A stretch of DNA of 32,750 nucleotides from a bacterium (lineage in GTDB: Bacteria; Electryoneota; Electryoneia; Electryoneales; Electryoneaceae), in contig JAIOHU010000176.1 of the NCBI GenBank assembly GCA_019912845.1, forward strand, positions 1 through 32,750, written 5' to 3'. A program made the position numbers and the translations under genes. Every line of letters begins with the position of its first letter. The stretch's first letter is position 1. This document shows positions 1-9,113 of the stretch, one piece after another. The notes below the pieces were generated by a model. It worked only from the letters and a program-made list of their open reading frames with translations. It had not been told where the DNA came from and did no database searches.

Positions 1-169
1 ATTGATTTCAGGACTAATTGGAATACGGCAATCCGGACCACACAAACATATAGCAGATTGGCATGAGACAATCATTCCAAAACTCAGTATGGCATTAATA
101 CTCGAATAATCCTGCATCATTTCGTGGTGCAAGATTATTCCACGGGTGCCAGGCATGATGTCCCGCTAA

Positions 170-481
170 TGGGGTGTCAGTCAATGTCAGATTTCGAGGA
201 TTGGCACGATGGTATCCGTAATCGATACAGCCAGTTTTCTTCACGATTACTACGAAGCTAAGGTCTTGCAGCATCGCAGTGAGTTGCTCGGTGAAAAAGA
301 TGAGCCAACGGTTACCGATCTGCTGATCGACCAGATCGAGTTTAATGACGTCATCTTGCTAACACAGGTGGACGTTCGGTGGATGGATACCATCATCGAG
401 GTGATGCAGCGAGTGCTCTCCAGATATGCTGACCTCGTCGCACTGACGCAGGAGATGGTTCCAGAGATCAACAGAGAATAG
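170..481 (+). pseudogene. Remnant of a COG0523 (CobW/ZigA-like) GTPase
   Basis: The translated stretch resembles the middle of zinc-associated COG0523 G3E GTPases: a 'TMVSVIDTASFLHDYYEA' segment (family: TMVTVVDA.NFL.DY), then 'LLGEKDEPTVTDLLIDQIEFNDVILL'-type residues just before the usual NKxD G4 motif. Here that motif reads TQVD, so the guanine-specificity Asn-Lys is lost. Family-like residues continue upstream of the first ATG (209) in the same frame back to a stop at 167-169, so the ATG is internal to the old gene. There is no Walker A P-loop and no C-terminal domain. About 100 codons remain of a protein normally 320-420 residues long. I read it as a degraded fragment; family assignment is from remembered motifs. 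Confidence 0.55.
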
Positions 482-583
482 AGCTGCAACTGGCAAACTC
501 CACACTTCACTCAAAATTCATCTCACAAACCTAACCCAAAATGAAGTATGATGCATCATAAAATTCAAAATGACTTTATTACG

Positions 584-2791
584 CTACCTGAGGTATAGAA
601 TTTTCTTTTGAAGTACAGACTCTGAAGTTTCGAGATTTATAAAATAGATTCCAGACGCAATAGGATTGTTTTCCCGGGGCGACCAGAAAACTTGGTGACT
701 GCCTGCCTCATAAGGTGCTTCCGGTACAATCACAGCGATTTCTTCGCCGAGGATGTTATGAAGAGAAAGTCGAACATCTGTTCTGGTGGGGAGTGTGAAC
801 GAAATCTGTACGTTTTCATTGAAGGGGTTTGGCCAGGTGAAAAGGGATACCTCGGCAGGAAGAGTAATTTGCTCTTTGTTTTCTTCGACTGGATTGATAT
901 CCTCAAAAACCTCAAAAACATAATTCTCCGCCAGGATAAGATTTCCATGCGTCTCCAAAGTCCTGAAAGAATGGATTGGTACCTCATACCAGGCTACCGG
1001 CTGCCAGTCATCTGGATTGTCACTTGTCATGTCGACGATGAATGTGTAATCGATTGTCAATAGATTGTTATAAACAATATAATCACCGTACATCTGCAGT
1101 TCATCGGTGGCTATAAAATAAGGTGGTGTATAATTACCAATCAGCCTTGGCTCGACTGGATTTGTAATATCATATTTTGCTACTCCATCATTATAGTTGT
1201 AGTACAAAGAATTTTCATCAACTACCAAGGCACTAGCCCACCGTTCATTTTCGTGATTTATCGTTGCTAGATAAGTCGGATTCATGGGATCATCAAGGAT
1301 GAAGATATAAATTGAACCTACTCTGGTTACCCCAAACAGCATGTTTTCATACTGAGAAATATCTGATATGGATTCTCCCATATCGTAAACTTCATTATTC
1401 TCATATGTGCGTAAATCTATAACGCCGAGTTTTTCATCATCTTGCGCATAATACAGGATATCTGTTTCGCGATCAATGTGTATTACCCTTGTTATTTGAT
1501 CTCCTTCATATAGTGCAATAGAATCGATTATCGAGAACCAAGGTTCTTCAGAAAGTACTTCCGATTTGTAAAGATACCTGTCCGAGCATGCCATCCATAG
1601 ATATTCATTATCCGTATCAAGTGCAAAACCAGGATCATACGGCCAACCCCTATTATTTACGTACGTTTTTCCCTGCAGTTGAGGAAGTTCGGGATCTCTC
1701 AAGTTTATTGACCACATATATTGTCTCTCGAGACCAAAGTAAATATCATCTACAATAGTTGTAGAAAAAAACATCCGTGGCATTTCCGTCGATCCTAAAT
1801 CGCGTATGTTTTCCATATCGGATATATCAAATATTCTCAGATATTTATCCGCAACATACAGTGTGTCGCCTCTCTGGTCATGATCAAAGCTCCACTGGAC
1901 CTCAAGGAAGTTCTTCCTGGTAATGACACTAAGATCATAGTTGTCATCGATTTCGAAGACATACAAGCTGTCCGGGTAGCCATCGAATTCTGACCTTTTG
2001 ACAACCATGCAAAAATACTCATTCAATCGTTGAATATCCCTGACTTCATTATGGACTTCGATGGTATGAATCATAGTCAGGTTTTCAGGGTTGGAGATGT
2101 CCACCAGTGAAATTCCATTCCTACGGTTTGCCGTAATCAGTAGTGAGTCCTTTGTGGTAATGAAGCTCGCATCATTTTGCATATCCAAACTATCCAGAAT
2201 TGCCGGTTCTCTTGGGTTCACAACATTAAAACATTTAAGTTTATTATTATCTATCACATAAAGCAAAGTATCAGACAAGTGCAATGAAAGTGCAAAAACA
2301 TCTTCAAATATAATTTGCGAAAGTGTGTCTGGTCGCATCCTATCATTAGTTTCCATAATCGTAATATTCCGCATTTCAGATGCATATAACAATGAATCAA
2401 CAAGCAACAGGTTGGATGTTGGTTGATTGTAATGCATGATAAGCTCCGGTGTTTCCCTGTCGGTTAAATCAAATATATATAAACCGGCTTCATCGTTCGG
2501 AAAATCACCATAAAGCCCGTTCACATATAAATTAGAATCAATAATGAAGAGTGTAATACAGGATGTCGGTAACCAAACCTGCCCTATATTCTGGGGGTTG
2601 TCTAAATCGGAAATATCGACCACTAATATGCCATCAATGCCATTAGCAACATAGGCATAATTGTCCGATACTGCAACGTCCGTGGCTCGTGGATCGTACG
2701 TTTCAAAAGCACGAAGCAGGCTCATATTCAGGCTGTCCTGCGCGAGGAGAAGAGCCGGGAGAAAAAGAATCGATGCTATGGTGAGTTTCAT
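584..2791 (-). CDS. Secreted LVIVD-repeat protein with T9SS sorting domain
   Basis: About 735 residues from the ATG at 2791, which is preceded by a GGTG ribosome site and gives a clean signal peptide (MKLTIASILFLPALLLAQ). A longer in-frame start 18 codons upstream would bury that signal. The body contains repeated 'AYVAN..DGILVVDISDLDNP'-type units (LVIVD repeats, a beta-propeller-like fold), each pairing an observed value with 'VDIS.P.NP'. The last roughly 85 residues form a type-A T9SS C-terminal domain: WPNPFNENVQISF, then LHNILGEEIAV, ending in SGIYFINLET and a basic tail. Expected to be exported by Sec, passed through T9SS and displayed or released. The binding role is unknown. Confidence 0.85.
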   Translation of the reverse strand: MKLTIASILFLPALLLAQDSLNMSLLRAFETYDPRATDVAVSDNYAYVANGIDGILVVDISDLDNPQNIGQVWLPTSCITLFIIDSNLYVNGLYGDFPNDEAGLYIFDLTDRETPELIMHYNQPTSNLLLVDSLLYASEMRNITIMETNDRMRPDTLSQIIFEDVFALSLHLSDTLLYVIDNNKLKCFNVVNPREPAILDSLDMQNDASFITTKDSLLITANRRNGISLVDISNPENLTMIHTIEVHNEVRDIQRLNEYFCMVVKRSEFDGYPDSLYVFEIDDNYDLSVITRKNFLEVQWSFDHDQRGDTLYVADKYLRIFDISDMENIRDLGSTEMPRMFFSTTIVDDIYFGLERQYMWSINLRDPELPQLQGKTYVNNRGWPYDPGFALDTDNEYLWMACSDRYLYKSEVLSEEPWFSIIDSIALYEGDQITRVIHIDRETDILYYAQDDEKLGVIDLRTYENNEVYDMGESISDISQYENMLFGVTRVGSIYIFILDDPMNPTYLATINHENERWASALVVDENSLYYNYNDGVAKYDITNPVEPRLIGNYTPPYFIATDELQMYGDYIVYNNLLTIDYTFIVDMTSDNPDDWQPVAWYEVPIHSFRTLETHGNLILAENYVFEVFEDINPVEENKEQITLPAEVSLFTWPNPFNENVQISFTLPTRTDVRLSLHNILGEEIAVIVPEAPYEAGSHQVFWSPRENNPIASGIYFINLETSESVLQKKILYLR

Positions 2792-2881
2792 CGTATCACC
2801 AAAATGAGTCGTAGGAAAACCGCCGCTTGCACTAATGTGATGCACACAAGCGGCGGTGTCAAGGTTCGTTCTGTGATCTGT

Positions 2882-3118
2882 TTATTTAAGAAGTAGCATC
2901 TTTCGTGTTTTAACCTGATTCATGTACTCGCTTCGTACGAAATACATCCCACTGGAAAGGTCAGAAGAGTCAAATTGGACTGAATACACACCTGCGCTAC
3001 GTATTCCTTCGAGTAGCGTGGCAACCAACCGCCCATCCACGTCGTACACCTTTACTGCGACCTGCCCACGGGCAGGGAGTTCGAAGAACCTGACCTTAGG
3101 TCGAGAATCCAGAAACAC
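2882..3118 (-). pseudogene. Orphan T9SS C-terminal sorting-domain fragment
   Basis: The 78-codon frame contains only the back half of a T9SS type-A sorting domain: VRFFELPARGQVAVKVYDVD, GRLVATLLEG, SGMYFVRSEYMNQVKTRKML. The PNPFN start of the domain, the cargo protein and any signal peptide are missing. The only start is a GTG at 3118, with an in-frame stop three codons upstream. It lies 91 bp upstream of the LVIVD gene in the same orientation. This is the expected remnant when a secreted T9SS cargo gene has been deleted from its 5' side. A short functional protein is unlikely, since the domain works only as a carboxy-terminal tag. Confidence 0.7.
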
Positions 3119-3168
3119 AAAAACTTACAAGTTTTAGAGGAGACAATCATTCCAGGAATCAGCATAGC

Positions 3169-5448
3169 TCACCTGACATGAACAAGTTTATCACGTATCA
3201 CTTCTCCTTTTGGTCCTGTCAAGAGTAGAAAATAGGTACCTGATGAGTTTGGGATTTCCATTGAAATCTGATGATAACCTGCGTAAAAGCTACGATTGGA
3301 AGTGTCAAGTATTTTACGACCTAACAGATCAACCACCTCCCACTGAATCATCCCCGGTTCCGGCAATGCGAATTGTACTATCACTGATGAGTTGAAGGGT
3401 TGTGGATGGATCGATTCAATTGCGAAGGTTTTGGGCAAAGTAGTGCGATCATGGGTTTCTTCCTCAACGTCTGTTGCATAAAACGACCAGAGCTGATTTG
3501 ACCATGTAGAATCGGCAGAATCATTGACCGCGGCAACATACCAGACGGAAAGAGATTCCCAGCCTGGCACGGTAATTTCGGCGATGGTATCGGAATGAGT
3601 GTCATACATCCAGAACTCTTCCAACTCTTCGCCGCCATTGAGAATCAGAGTGTAGGAGACTTCACCCAGCTCATTGGGGATGATTGACTGTTCCCAGGCG
3701 AAACGAACTGAAGAGTCGTTTAGAGTGACTCCATCTTCCGGTGCCAGCAGGTTGAATAGGGTGGGTGGATCGGGACGAGTAGGTGCCTCAGTTACCTCAA
3801 AGTGCCAGGTTTCACGGCTGAGTGTTTCCAGCCATAAGGGATCGAGGCAACGCACCCGCCAGTAATACACGCCTGTCTCCAGGTCAAGGTTATCCAGATG
3901 ATCGGTAGTTCCCAATTTCCATTTACGAGTTACATCGGGATCAAACTCAGGATCAGTGGAGATTTCCAGCCAATATCGCAGGCTATCGCCTTCGTTAGTA
4001 TCATTGGTTTCCTCCCATTGAAAATCAACAGGACAAAGCATAATCGATCCATCCTCAGGCTGCAATATTGAAAAATCACCTGGAGCTTGAAAATTTGTGA
4101 AGGGTTCCGTAGACCAATTTTCTAAAGCTGTATTTACTAAAACTGTATCTCCTAAACCCTCTGGATTAATTATTTGATGGTAAGGACCCGTTTCGTCCCC
4201 CCAGTAGTTATTCTCAACCGAAAGCTCACTCTCACCAGGTGACTTCCCTGCAGCTCGACCATTTGAAATAAAGTCATTCGCTCTCAGCACCAGTGTGGTT
4301 TCGGTGCCAGTTCGAGCACAGCAGTACTGTCCCTCTGCAATTTGATTATTTATAAACAGATTTCCAAACCCTGATACACTTGGTCGAATATCATTCAACC
4401 TGTTTGTATAGAGGATACTTCCACCCCCAACATTACCTTTAAATATATTATTCCTAATGGTTGAATTTGAATATAATTTAATAGCAGCACTAGTTCTATC
4501 AGAAGTATTATTTAGAAATAGATTTTGTTCTATCCTGGAAAGGTGACCTGGGACGGAAAGACTAAGTCCTCCCGCAGCACCCATTTGATCGTCATTAATT
4601 CCAGTCGTAGCGTAATTTTCACTAAATCGATTCGACCTTACGACTAAACTTTCAGCTGAAACAATAGTAACCCCCCCTCCTCTCCCACTAATATTCGACT
4701 TAATATCATTGTACAGTAAATTAACATTCCCACATTGATAAATATCCATCGCTCCCCCGTCATGCAACGATGTATTTTGAATAAAAAGGTTATTACCCAC
4801 TTCAACTTCTGCAACGGACCAAATTTGGCAGCCTCCTGCATTCCATTCTGATGTGTTGGAAATAAATGTATTTTCCTTCAATACAAGATTTGAACATACA
4901 ACCTGCAATGCCCCACCAACATAGCCAGAATAATTATTGTAAAAATGACAATTTGAAACCAGAACATAGTTGCCATATAGATTGGCACCCCCTCCGATAT
5001 AACTGCGGTTGTTAATAAATTTGCAGTATTCCAGATGTGCGATACTTGTACCTCCATATGAACTGATAGCTCCTCCAAAGGGTGTCTCACGATTTTGTTC
5101 TCTATTACAGTTTTCAAATTGAATACCTATGATTCGTATTCTGTTAAGATTTGTCAAGTAATAGTGCAAAGCTGATAAATCTTCAGCTCCACGCCACCTT
5201 GTGACTGAAATCTGGGATGTGTCTTCCGTCAAAATGAAGTTACCACCAATTGTCAAGCTATGTTCAGTTACTTCTACATGCTCGGTATAAATTCCTTCGG
5301 AGAGTAAAACAGTATCACCTGGTTCCGAATTATCAACTGCTGATTGTATTGTGGGAAATACTGCCGGAACCTGCAAAATAGATGAAAAACACAGATAAGG
5401 GTTCAGCAAACAAATCGTATTGCAAATCAGAAATATTCTAATCTTCAT
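3169..5448 (-). CDS. Secreted right-handed beta-helix protein with T9SS domain (paralogue A)
   Basis: About 759 residues. The ATG at 5448 is chosen because GGAGG sits 5 nt upstream and the product begins MKIRIFLICNTICLL, a signal peptide; upstream ATG/TTG codons overlap that ribosome site. Residues near 30-60 carry the typical beta-helix opener (VFPTIQSAVDNSEPGDTVLL). Through about residue 430 there are Asn-rich parallel beta-helix rungs such as 'NNLFIQNTS' and 'GGAMDIYQCGNVNL', closing with 'YWGDETGPYH'. Two Ig/Fn3-like domains follow (DSLRYWLEIST..., then ...WYVAAVNDSAD), then a T9SS sorting domain opening with HPQPFNSS. Fold resembles NosD/pectate-lyase-like proteins; ligand unknown. It is a close paralogue of the gene ending at 6348. 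Confidence 0.85.
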   Translation of the reverse strand: MKIRIFLICNTICLLNPYLCFSSILQVPAVFPTIQSAVDNSEPGDTVLLSEGIYTEHVEVTEHSLTIGGNFILTEDTSQISVTRWRGAEDLSALHYYLTNLNRIRIIGIQFENCNREQNRETPFGGAISSYGGTSIAHLEYCKFINNRSYIGGGANLYGNYVLVSNCHFYNNYSGYVGGALQVVCSNLVLKENTFISNTSEWNAGGCQIWSVAEVEVGNNLFIQNTSLHDGGAMDIYQCGNVNLLYNDIKSNISGRGGGVTIVSAESLVVRSNRFSENYATTGINDDQMGAAGGLSLSVPGHLSRIEQNLFLNNTSDRTSAAIKLYSNSTIRNNIFKGNVGGGSILYTNRLNDIRPSVSGFGNLFINNQIAEGQYCCARTGTETTLVLRANDFISNGRAAGKSPGESELSVENNYWGDETGPYHQIINPEGLGDTVLVNTALENWSTEPFTNFQAPGDFSILQPEDGSIMLCPVDFQWEETNDTNEGDSLRYWLEISTDPEFDPDVTRKWKLGTTDHLDNLDLETGVYYWRVRCLDPLWLETLSRETWHFEVTEAPTRPDPPTLFNLLAPEDGVTLNDSSVRFAWEQSIIPNELGEVSYTLILNGGEELEEFWMYDTHSDTIAEITVPGWESLSVWYVAAVNDSADSTWSNQLWSFYATDVEEETHDRTTLPKTFAIESIHPQPFNSSVIVQFALPEPGMIQWEVVDLLGRKILDTSNRSFYAGYHQISMEIPNSSGTYFLLLTGPKGEVIRDKLVHVR
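3433..3543. repeat. 111-bp block nearly identical to 6612-6722
   Basis: Aligned at a constant offset of 3179 bp, this stretch differs from 6612-6722 at three positions only (3510, 3514, 3535), with 77 consecutive identical bases at 3433-3509. It encodes the linker between the second Ig-like domain and the sorting domain in the two beta-helix paralogues. Confidence 0.9.
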
Positions 5449-5520
5449 TTCCCCCTCCATCAAAATTAGAAGAACTCGGAGGTTCGATATTATTTGAGAG
5501 CAGATTTAAGTACTTTACTT

Positions 5521-5913
5521 TTACTCTATTTCTGTCTCAAAATGAGTTCTTCCCTCTACATTGCCAGTTTCTACATGATACCAAAGTGTTGATGTATCAT
5601 TGAATATAACAATCCAATCATCTGATATGAAAGATTGTGTTTGTTCAAGCTCAAGTTCCGCTTGATCATCAAGTTCATCAGCTTCAATCCAAGTATTCGC
5701 TCTATATATTGCTCCAACGACAGGGTAAACATCAGAGGAATCTATAGATTGATCTACTCGAGTCGTATCTGCAGTAGCAACACTCACATCATGAAATGCC
5801 ACTGAACCTGGAAGCAACGAATCTCTTATTGTCAACGAGTAGCTTGCATTTATCATTAAGACAAATATCAGGCAAAATGATAAAACAAGATTCCCTATTA
5901 ATTTGATATGCAT
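5521..5913 (-). CDS. Small exported protein of unknown function
   Basis: 130 residues. The ATG at 5913 follows a purine-rich GGAAGGGGGG ribosome site. The first 26 residues form a signal peptide with a long hydrophobic core (LIGNLVLSFCLIFVLMINAS). The mature part is acidic, rich in Asp/Glu/Thr and Cys-free, with a 'DDWIVIFNDTSTLWYHVETG' segment. No recognised domain and no T9SS sorting domain. It lies 72 bp upstream of beta-helix paralogue A on the same strand and may be co-transcribed with it. An 11-bp inverted repeat flanks the gene (5474-5484 and 6008-6018). I do not recognise the family. Confidence 0.6.
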   Translation of the reverse strand: MHIKLIGNLVLSFCLIFVLMINASYSLTIRDSLLPGSVAFHDVSVATADTTRVDQSIDSSDVYPVVGAIYRANTWIEADELDDQAELELEQTQSFISDDWIVIFNDTSTLWYHVETGNVEGRTHFETEIE

Positions 5914-6347
5914 TTTCCCCCCTTCCTATGGTTATAAAACGCTTTTCTTGAGTTAATGAGCAATGCAATTTGATCAGAATGAGCAATGTGTAAGATTCTC
6001 AATTTCTAACCTCCGAGTGTAATAACCTACCCCCTCGTGAACAAAAGTCAAGTCCTCACCGCGTATTATTTGATATTCTCTGTCCTTGTGTTAGTAATTA
6101 TATGACTTATTCAGCATCATTTAGCAGTATTATGCGTTTCTCTTATGTTTAATTTTACTCGTGGTATTTTGACAGCATTCGCAGACATATAGGTAGGTAA
6201 GTTACCTTGTGGATGTATATTTTGAGACTAAAAGTCCAAAGTCATAGTTTAATATTTCAGAGAAGATACTTAACTGATGGGACAGTATATTCAAATTAAA
6301 GGTTGTGATAATTTTGCTCAAAATAGGAGGCTATTAATACTGCTGTA
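5914..6347. other. AT-rich intergenic region, no gene seen
   Basis: 434 bp between the small exported protein and the end of beta-helix paralogue B. I see no coding frame, tRNA or clear terminator. The only structure noticed is the 11-bp sequence at 6008-6018, which is the reverse complement of 5474-5484. Confidence 0.6.
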
Positions 6348-8606
6348 TCACTTCACCAGTATTAATCTATGACGGCTGATTATTCCTTCCGGGCTGGTCA
6401 GGATCAAATAATAGGTACCAGTCGCGCCGTGGATAGCCAGGTTCAACTCCTGAATCCCTTTGGAAACAGGGATCACAGAACTTTCCACTACAACTCTACC
6501 CAGCAAATCAACCACATGATATTCAACGTCACCTGATCGTGGTACTGCGATTCTAACAGTTACAGAACTGTTGAACGGATTGGGATGAATGGAAACAATA
6601 GAAAAGGTTTCGGGCAAAGTAGTGCGATCATGGGTTTCTTCCTCAACGTCTGTTGCATAAAACGACCAGAGCTGATTTGACCATGTAGTATCAGCAGAAT
6701 CATTGACCGCGGCGACATACCATGAGAGCATGGTCTCCCACTGCGGGATGGCGAGAGTAATGGTGGTATCACTGCCGACAGGATGACGCAATACCTGTTG
6801 CTCATCAACGCCAGTCAAAAATAACGTATTATACACCTCTCCCTGCTCGAATGGGATACTCGAAGCTGACCACGCAAAAGTGATCAGAGAATCATTCAAA
6901 TATGTTCCATTTTCAGGGCTTAGCAGGTCAAAAGGAGCAGGATGCGCGGGATCACTTGTCACCTCAAAACCCCGAGTTTCATTGCTGAAACGTTCCAACC
7001 ACACTGGATCCAGACATTTCACACGCCAATAATATGTCGCTGGTGGCAACACAAGATTCGCCTGGTGAGTAGTAGTACCCAGTTTCCATCGACGTGTGAC
7101 ATCAGGCGCAAAATTAGTATCGGTGGAAATCTCCAGCCAATATCGCAGACTATCGTCTCTATTTGGATCGGTGGACTCGTTCCACTCGAATGATACAGGA
7201 AGGTGGGTGGTGAATCCATTGGGAGGTGAACGAAGTGAAAAACTGGTTGGACGCTGAAAATCTGTGAATGGGGTTTCTGACCATTGCTGTAACGGTGTAT
7301 GCACTAGAACAGTATCCCCTTGTCCTTCAGGATTCACTTGCTCATGATATGGACCACTACGGTGACCCCAAAAATTATCCTCAACAACCAGTGAATCGAG
7401 ATTGTTTGGTGGCCAGGCAGAAGCCGAAGAAAAGGTATTTCCCATAAAATCATTATGCCTCCAGACTGAACTTGTATTTCGAGTGCGAACTACACCATAG
7501 TAAAATTGCTCATGTTCACAATTATAATTGTTCAGGAATAAATTTCCATAACCCTGAACGTACGAAATTTCATCTGGATCGTAGATGGAAAAGACAATAT
7601 CATTATGTCCGATATTTTCCCTGAAGATGTTTCCAGTAACAAATGCAGTGCAGATAAACATAAATCCCGCTGCATTCATTTCGGCAGTATTTCCCTCAAT
7701 CAAATTAGATGAAGTCGTGCAACTGGTGTGTGTCGCCTCAATGGCAGCACCAACTCCACCTCGTGCTTGTTCTGGAGCCCATTCCGCGATATTTCCTTTG
7801 AAACAACAATTCTGGATGATATTACTTTCGTTTGAATTGACATATATCGCAGTACCTTCACCGGAAACATTATCAAGGAACTCCGTGTAGGTTATTCTCA
7901 AATTCGCTCCAAGCAGCGCCATTATCCCAGCACCCCCATACCCACTTGTGTTGGAATAAAATTTACAGTCTTGAATTTCCCCACCTGAACTAACGAAGTA
8001 TACTGCCCCACCATATCGCTCACAGTCATTGCGTGAAAAATAGCTGTTCCTGATTAAGGCTGAAATAGCATTGATCAATATCGCACCACCCTGAGATGAT
8101 GCACTATTGTTTATAAACTCACAATTTTCTATTTCCAGGTATCCATTGTCCTTATATAACGCCCCTCCTTTACTTGAACTACAATTCTCTATGACACAAT
8201 GTGTGAGATATAAGTCACCTCTGAAATGTAATGCACCTCCTAGATCGGTTATTTCTCCACCACTTGTGTTGCATCCGCTGAAGGTAATTCCAGTTACAGA
8301 AAAAGTATTAGCTGAACGAGATAAAATTGCTTGTGAATTGAATGGAGCACTCATGGTGGTATTTGCTATATGAACGGAGTCCCGATCGAGCAAATAATGA
8401 CTTGCAAGGGTTAGTCCATGGTCAGGAAATACAACAGCTTCGTTATATTCCCCATCTGCGAGTAATAATGTATCGCCTTCAGAAGAATTCGTGATCGCAT
8501 CTTCAATTGAATTGTAAACCTCAGGAATGAATAAAATCGCTGAATGAAGATTTGAGGTATAGAATAATTGGAAGACTGTTGCGCAAAGAATCATCCATTT
8601 TCTCAT
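6348..8606 (-). CDS. Secreted right-handed beta-helix protein with T9SS domain (paralogue B)
   Basis: 752 residues from the ATG at 8606, with TGAGGT about 8 nt upstream. Signal peptide MRKWMILCATVFQLFYTS. The layout matches paralogue A: opener VYNSIEDAITNSSEGDTLLL, Asn/Ser-rich beta-helix rungs (GGAIL, NNSAS, GGAVYF) to about residue 410, closing WGHRSGPYHEQVNPEG. Then an Ig-like domain (DSLRYWLEISTDTNFAPDV), a second (WYVAAVNDSADTTWSNQLWS), and a T9SS domain starting HPNPFNSSVTVRI. The sorting motif here is the canonical PNPFN, where paralogue A has PQPFN. Terminates with TGA, showing TGA is a normal stop in this genome. Predicted surface or secreted protein, ligand unknown. Confidence 0.85.
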   Translation of the reverse strand: MRKWMILCATVFQLFYTSNLHSAILFIPEVYNSIEDAITNSSEGDTLLLADGEYNEAVVFPDHGLTLASHYLLDRDSVHIANTTMSAPFNSQAILSRSANTFSVTGITFSGCNTSGGEITDLGGALHFRGDLYLTHCVIENCSSSKGGALYKDNGYLEIENCEFINNSASSQGGAILINAISALIRNSYFSRNDCERYGGAVYFVSSGGEIQDCKFYSNTSGYGGAGIMALLGANLRITYTEFLDNVSGEGTAIYVNSNESNIIQNCCFKGNIAEWAPEQARGGVGAAIEATHTSCTTSSNLIEGNTAEMNAAGFMFICTAFVTGNIFRENIGHNDIVFSIYDPDEISYVQGYGNLFLNNYNCEHEQFYYGVVRTRNTSSVWRHNDFMGNTFSSASAWPPNNLDSLVVEDNFWGHRSGPYHEQVNPEGQGDTVLVHTPLQQWSETPFTDFQRPTSFSLRSPPNGFTTHLPVSFEWNESTDPNRDDSLRYWLEISTDTNFAPDVTRRWKLGTTTHQANLVLPPATYYWRVKCLDPVWLERFSNETRGFEVTSDPAHPAPFDLLSPENGTYLNDSLITFAWSASSIPFEQGEVYNTLFLTGVDEQQVLRHPVGSDTTITLAIPQWETMLSWYVAAVNDSADTTWSNQLWSFYATDVEEETHDRTTLPETFSIVSIHPNPFNSSVTVRIAVPRSGDVEYHVVDLLGRVVVESSVIPVSKGIQELNLAIHGATGTYYLILTSPEGIISRHRLILVK
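6612..6722. repeat. 111-bp block nearly identical to 3433-3543
   Basis: Partner of the block in paralogue A (108 of 111 positions identical), while flanking parts of the two genes are much more diverged. Confidence 0.9.
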
Positions 8607-8808
8607 TATAATACCTCAGAGAAAATCAAGCATGGCAGTAGCCCTGGAAATTGCATTTGGAGTTGAGGAAGGTATGTTGTCTTATGTTCCATTAACCAAC
8701 CGCTTAGAATGGTTCATTTCAGCGTGATCATCCTGATCATCCTGACAATCATGATAAAATATACGTCCTGACTCGTTCAATACAAAAGTATTTACACCGT
8801 TTTTATTT

Positions 8809-8974
8809 GGCTATTCGCTATTTTGTGTGGGTAGAGAATTAGGAGTGTAAACATCGTCATTGCGAGGAACGTAGTGACGCGGCAATCTCATGCTGACCTA
8901 AAGCGAGATTGCTTCACTGCGTTCGCAATGACGTCCGATCAGAAGCCCTACCCCCTAAGAAACAGCGAAGAACC
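8809..8974. repeat. Nested palindromic MITE/REP-like element, copy 1
   Basis: An outer imperfect inverted repeat (GGCTATTCGCTATTT at the left; its partner AAACAGCGAAGAACC at the right end) encloses an inner one at 8856-8932: GTCATTGCGA...GCAATCTC pairing with GAGATTGC...TCGCAATGAC around a 15-nt loop (8890-8904). The same arrangement recurs at 21409-21580. No transposase frame is present, so it would be a non-autonomous element or a structured intergenic repeat. The 'GTCATTGCGAGG...GCAATCTC' core resembles palindromic repeats scattered through many environmental bacterial genomes. Confidence 0.85.
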
Positions 8975-8989
8975 TTTTATTTTAAAGTC

Positions 8990-9023
8990 TGACCCAGTTT
9001 GTCGCGATTCTAAAACTGGGTCA
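8990..9023. repeat. Perfect 11-bp inverted repeat
   Basis: TGACCCAGTTT and AAACTGGGTCA flank a 12-nt loop just right of the palindromic element. No T-run follows on either strand, so it is not an obvious terminator. It may be part of a neighbouring repeat or an RNA hairpin. Confidence 0.5.
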
Positions 9024-9113
9024 CTGGACGATTCCAACAACAGACATAATCTCAGTGAACCACAATACCTTCCAAATCAATTATTCTAAAAAACAATCTT
9101 CAAAGAAAACTAC

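Noticed and set aside
692-1063. 123-codon plus-strand frame
   Set aside because: Antisense to the sorting-domain end of the LVIVD protein, with no ribosome site; a shadow.
8809-8974. CRISPR array or tRNA-like structure at the palindromic repeats
   Set aside because: The copies are about 12.6 kb apart with no regular spacers, and there is no tRNA fold or anticodon pattern.
8874-9089. 71-codon plus-strand frame
   Set aside because: It runs through the palindromic repeat. A similar frame appears in the second repeat copy (21474-21677), as expected from repeat sequence, not from a gene.
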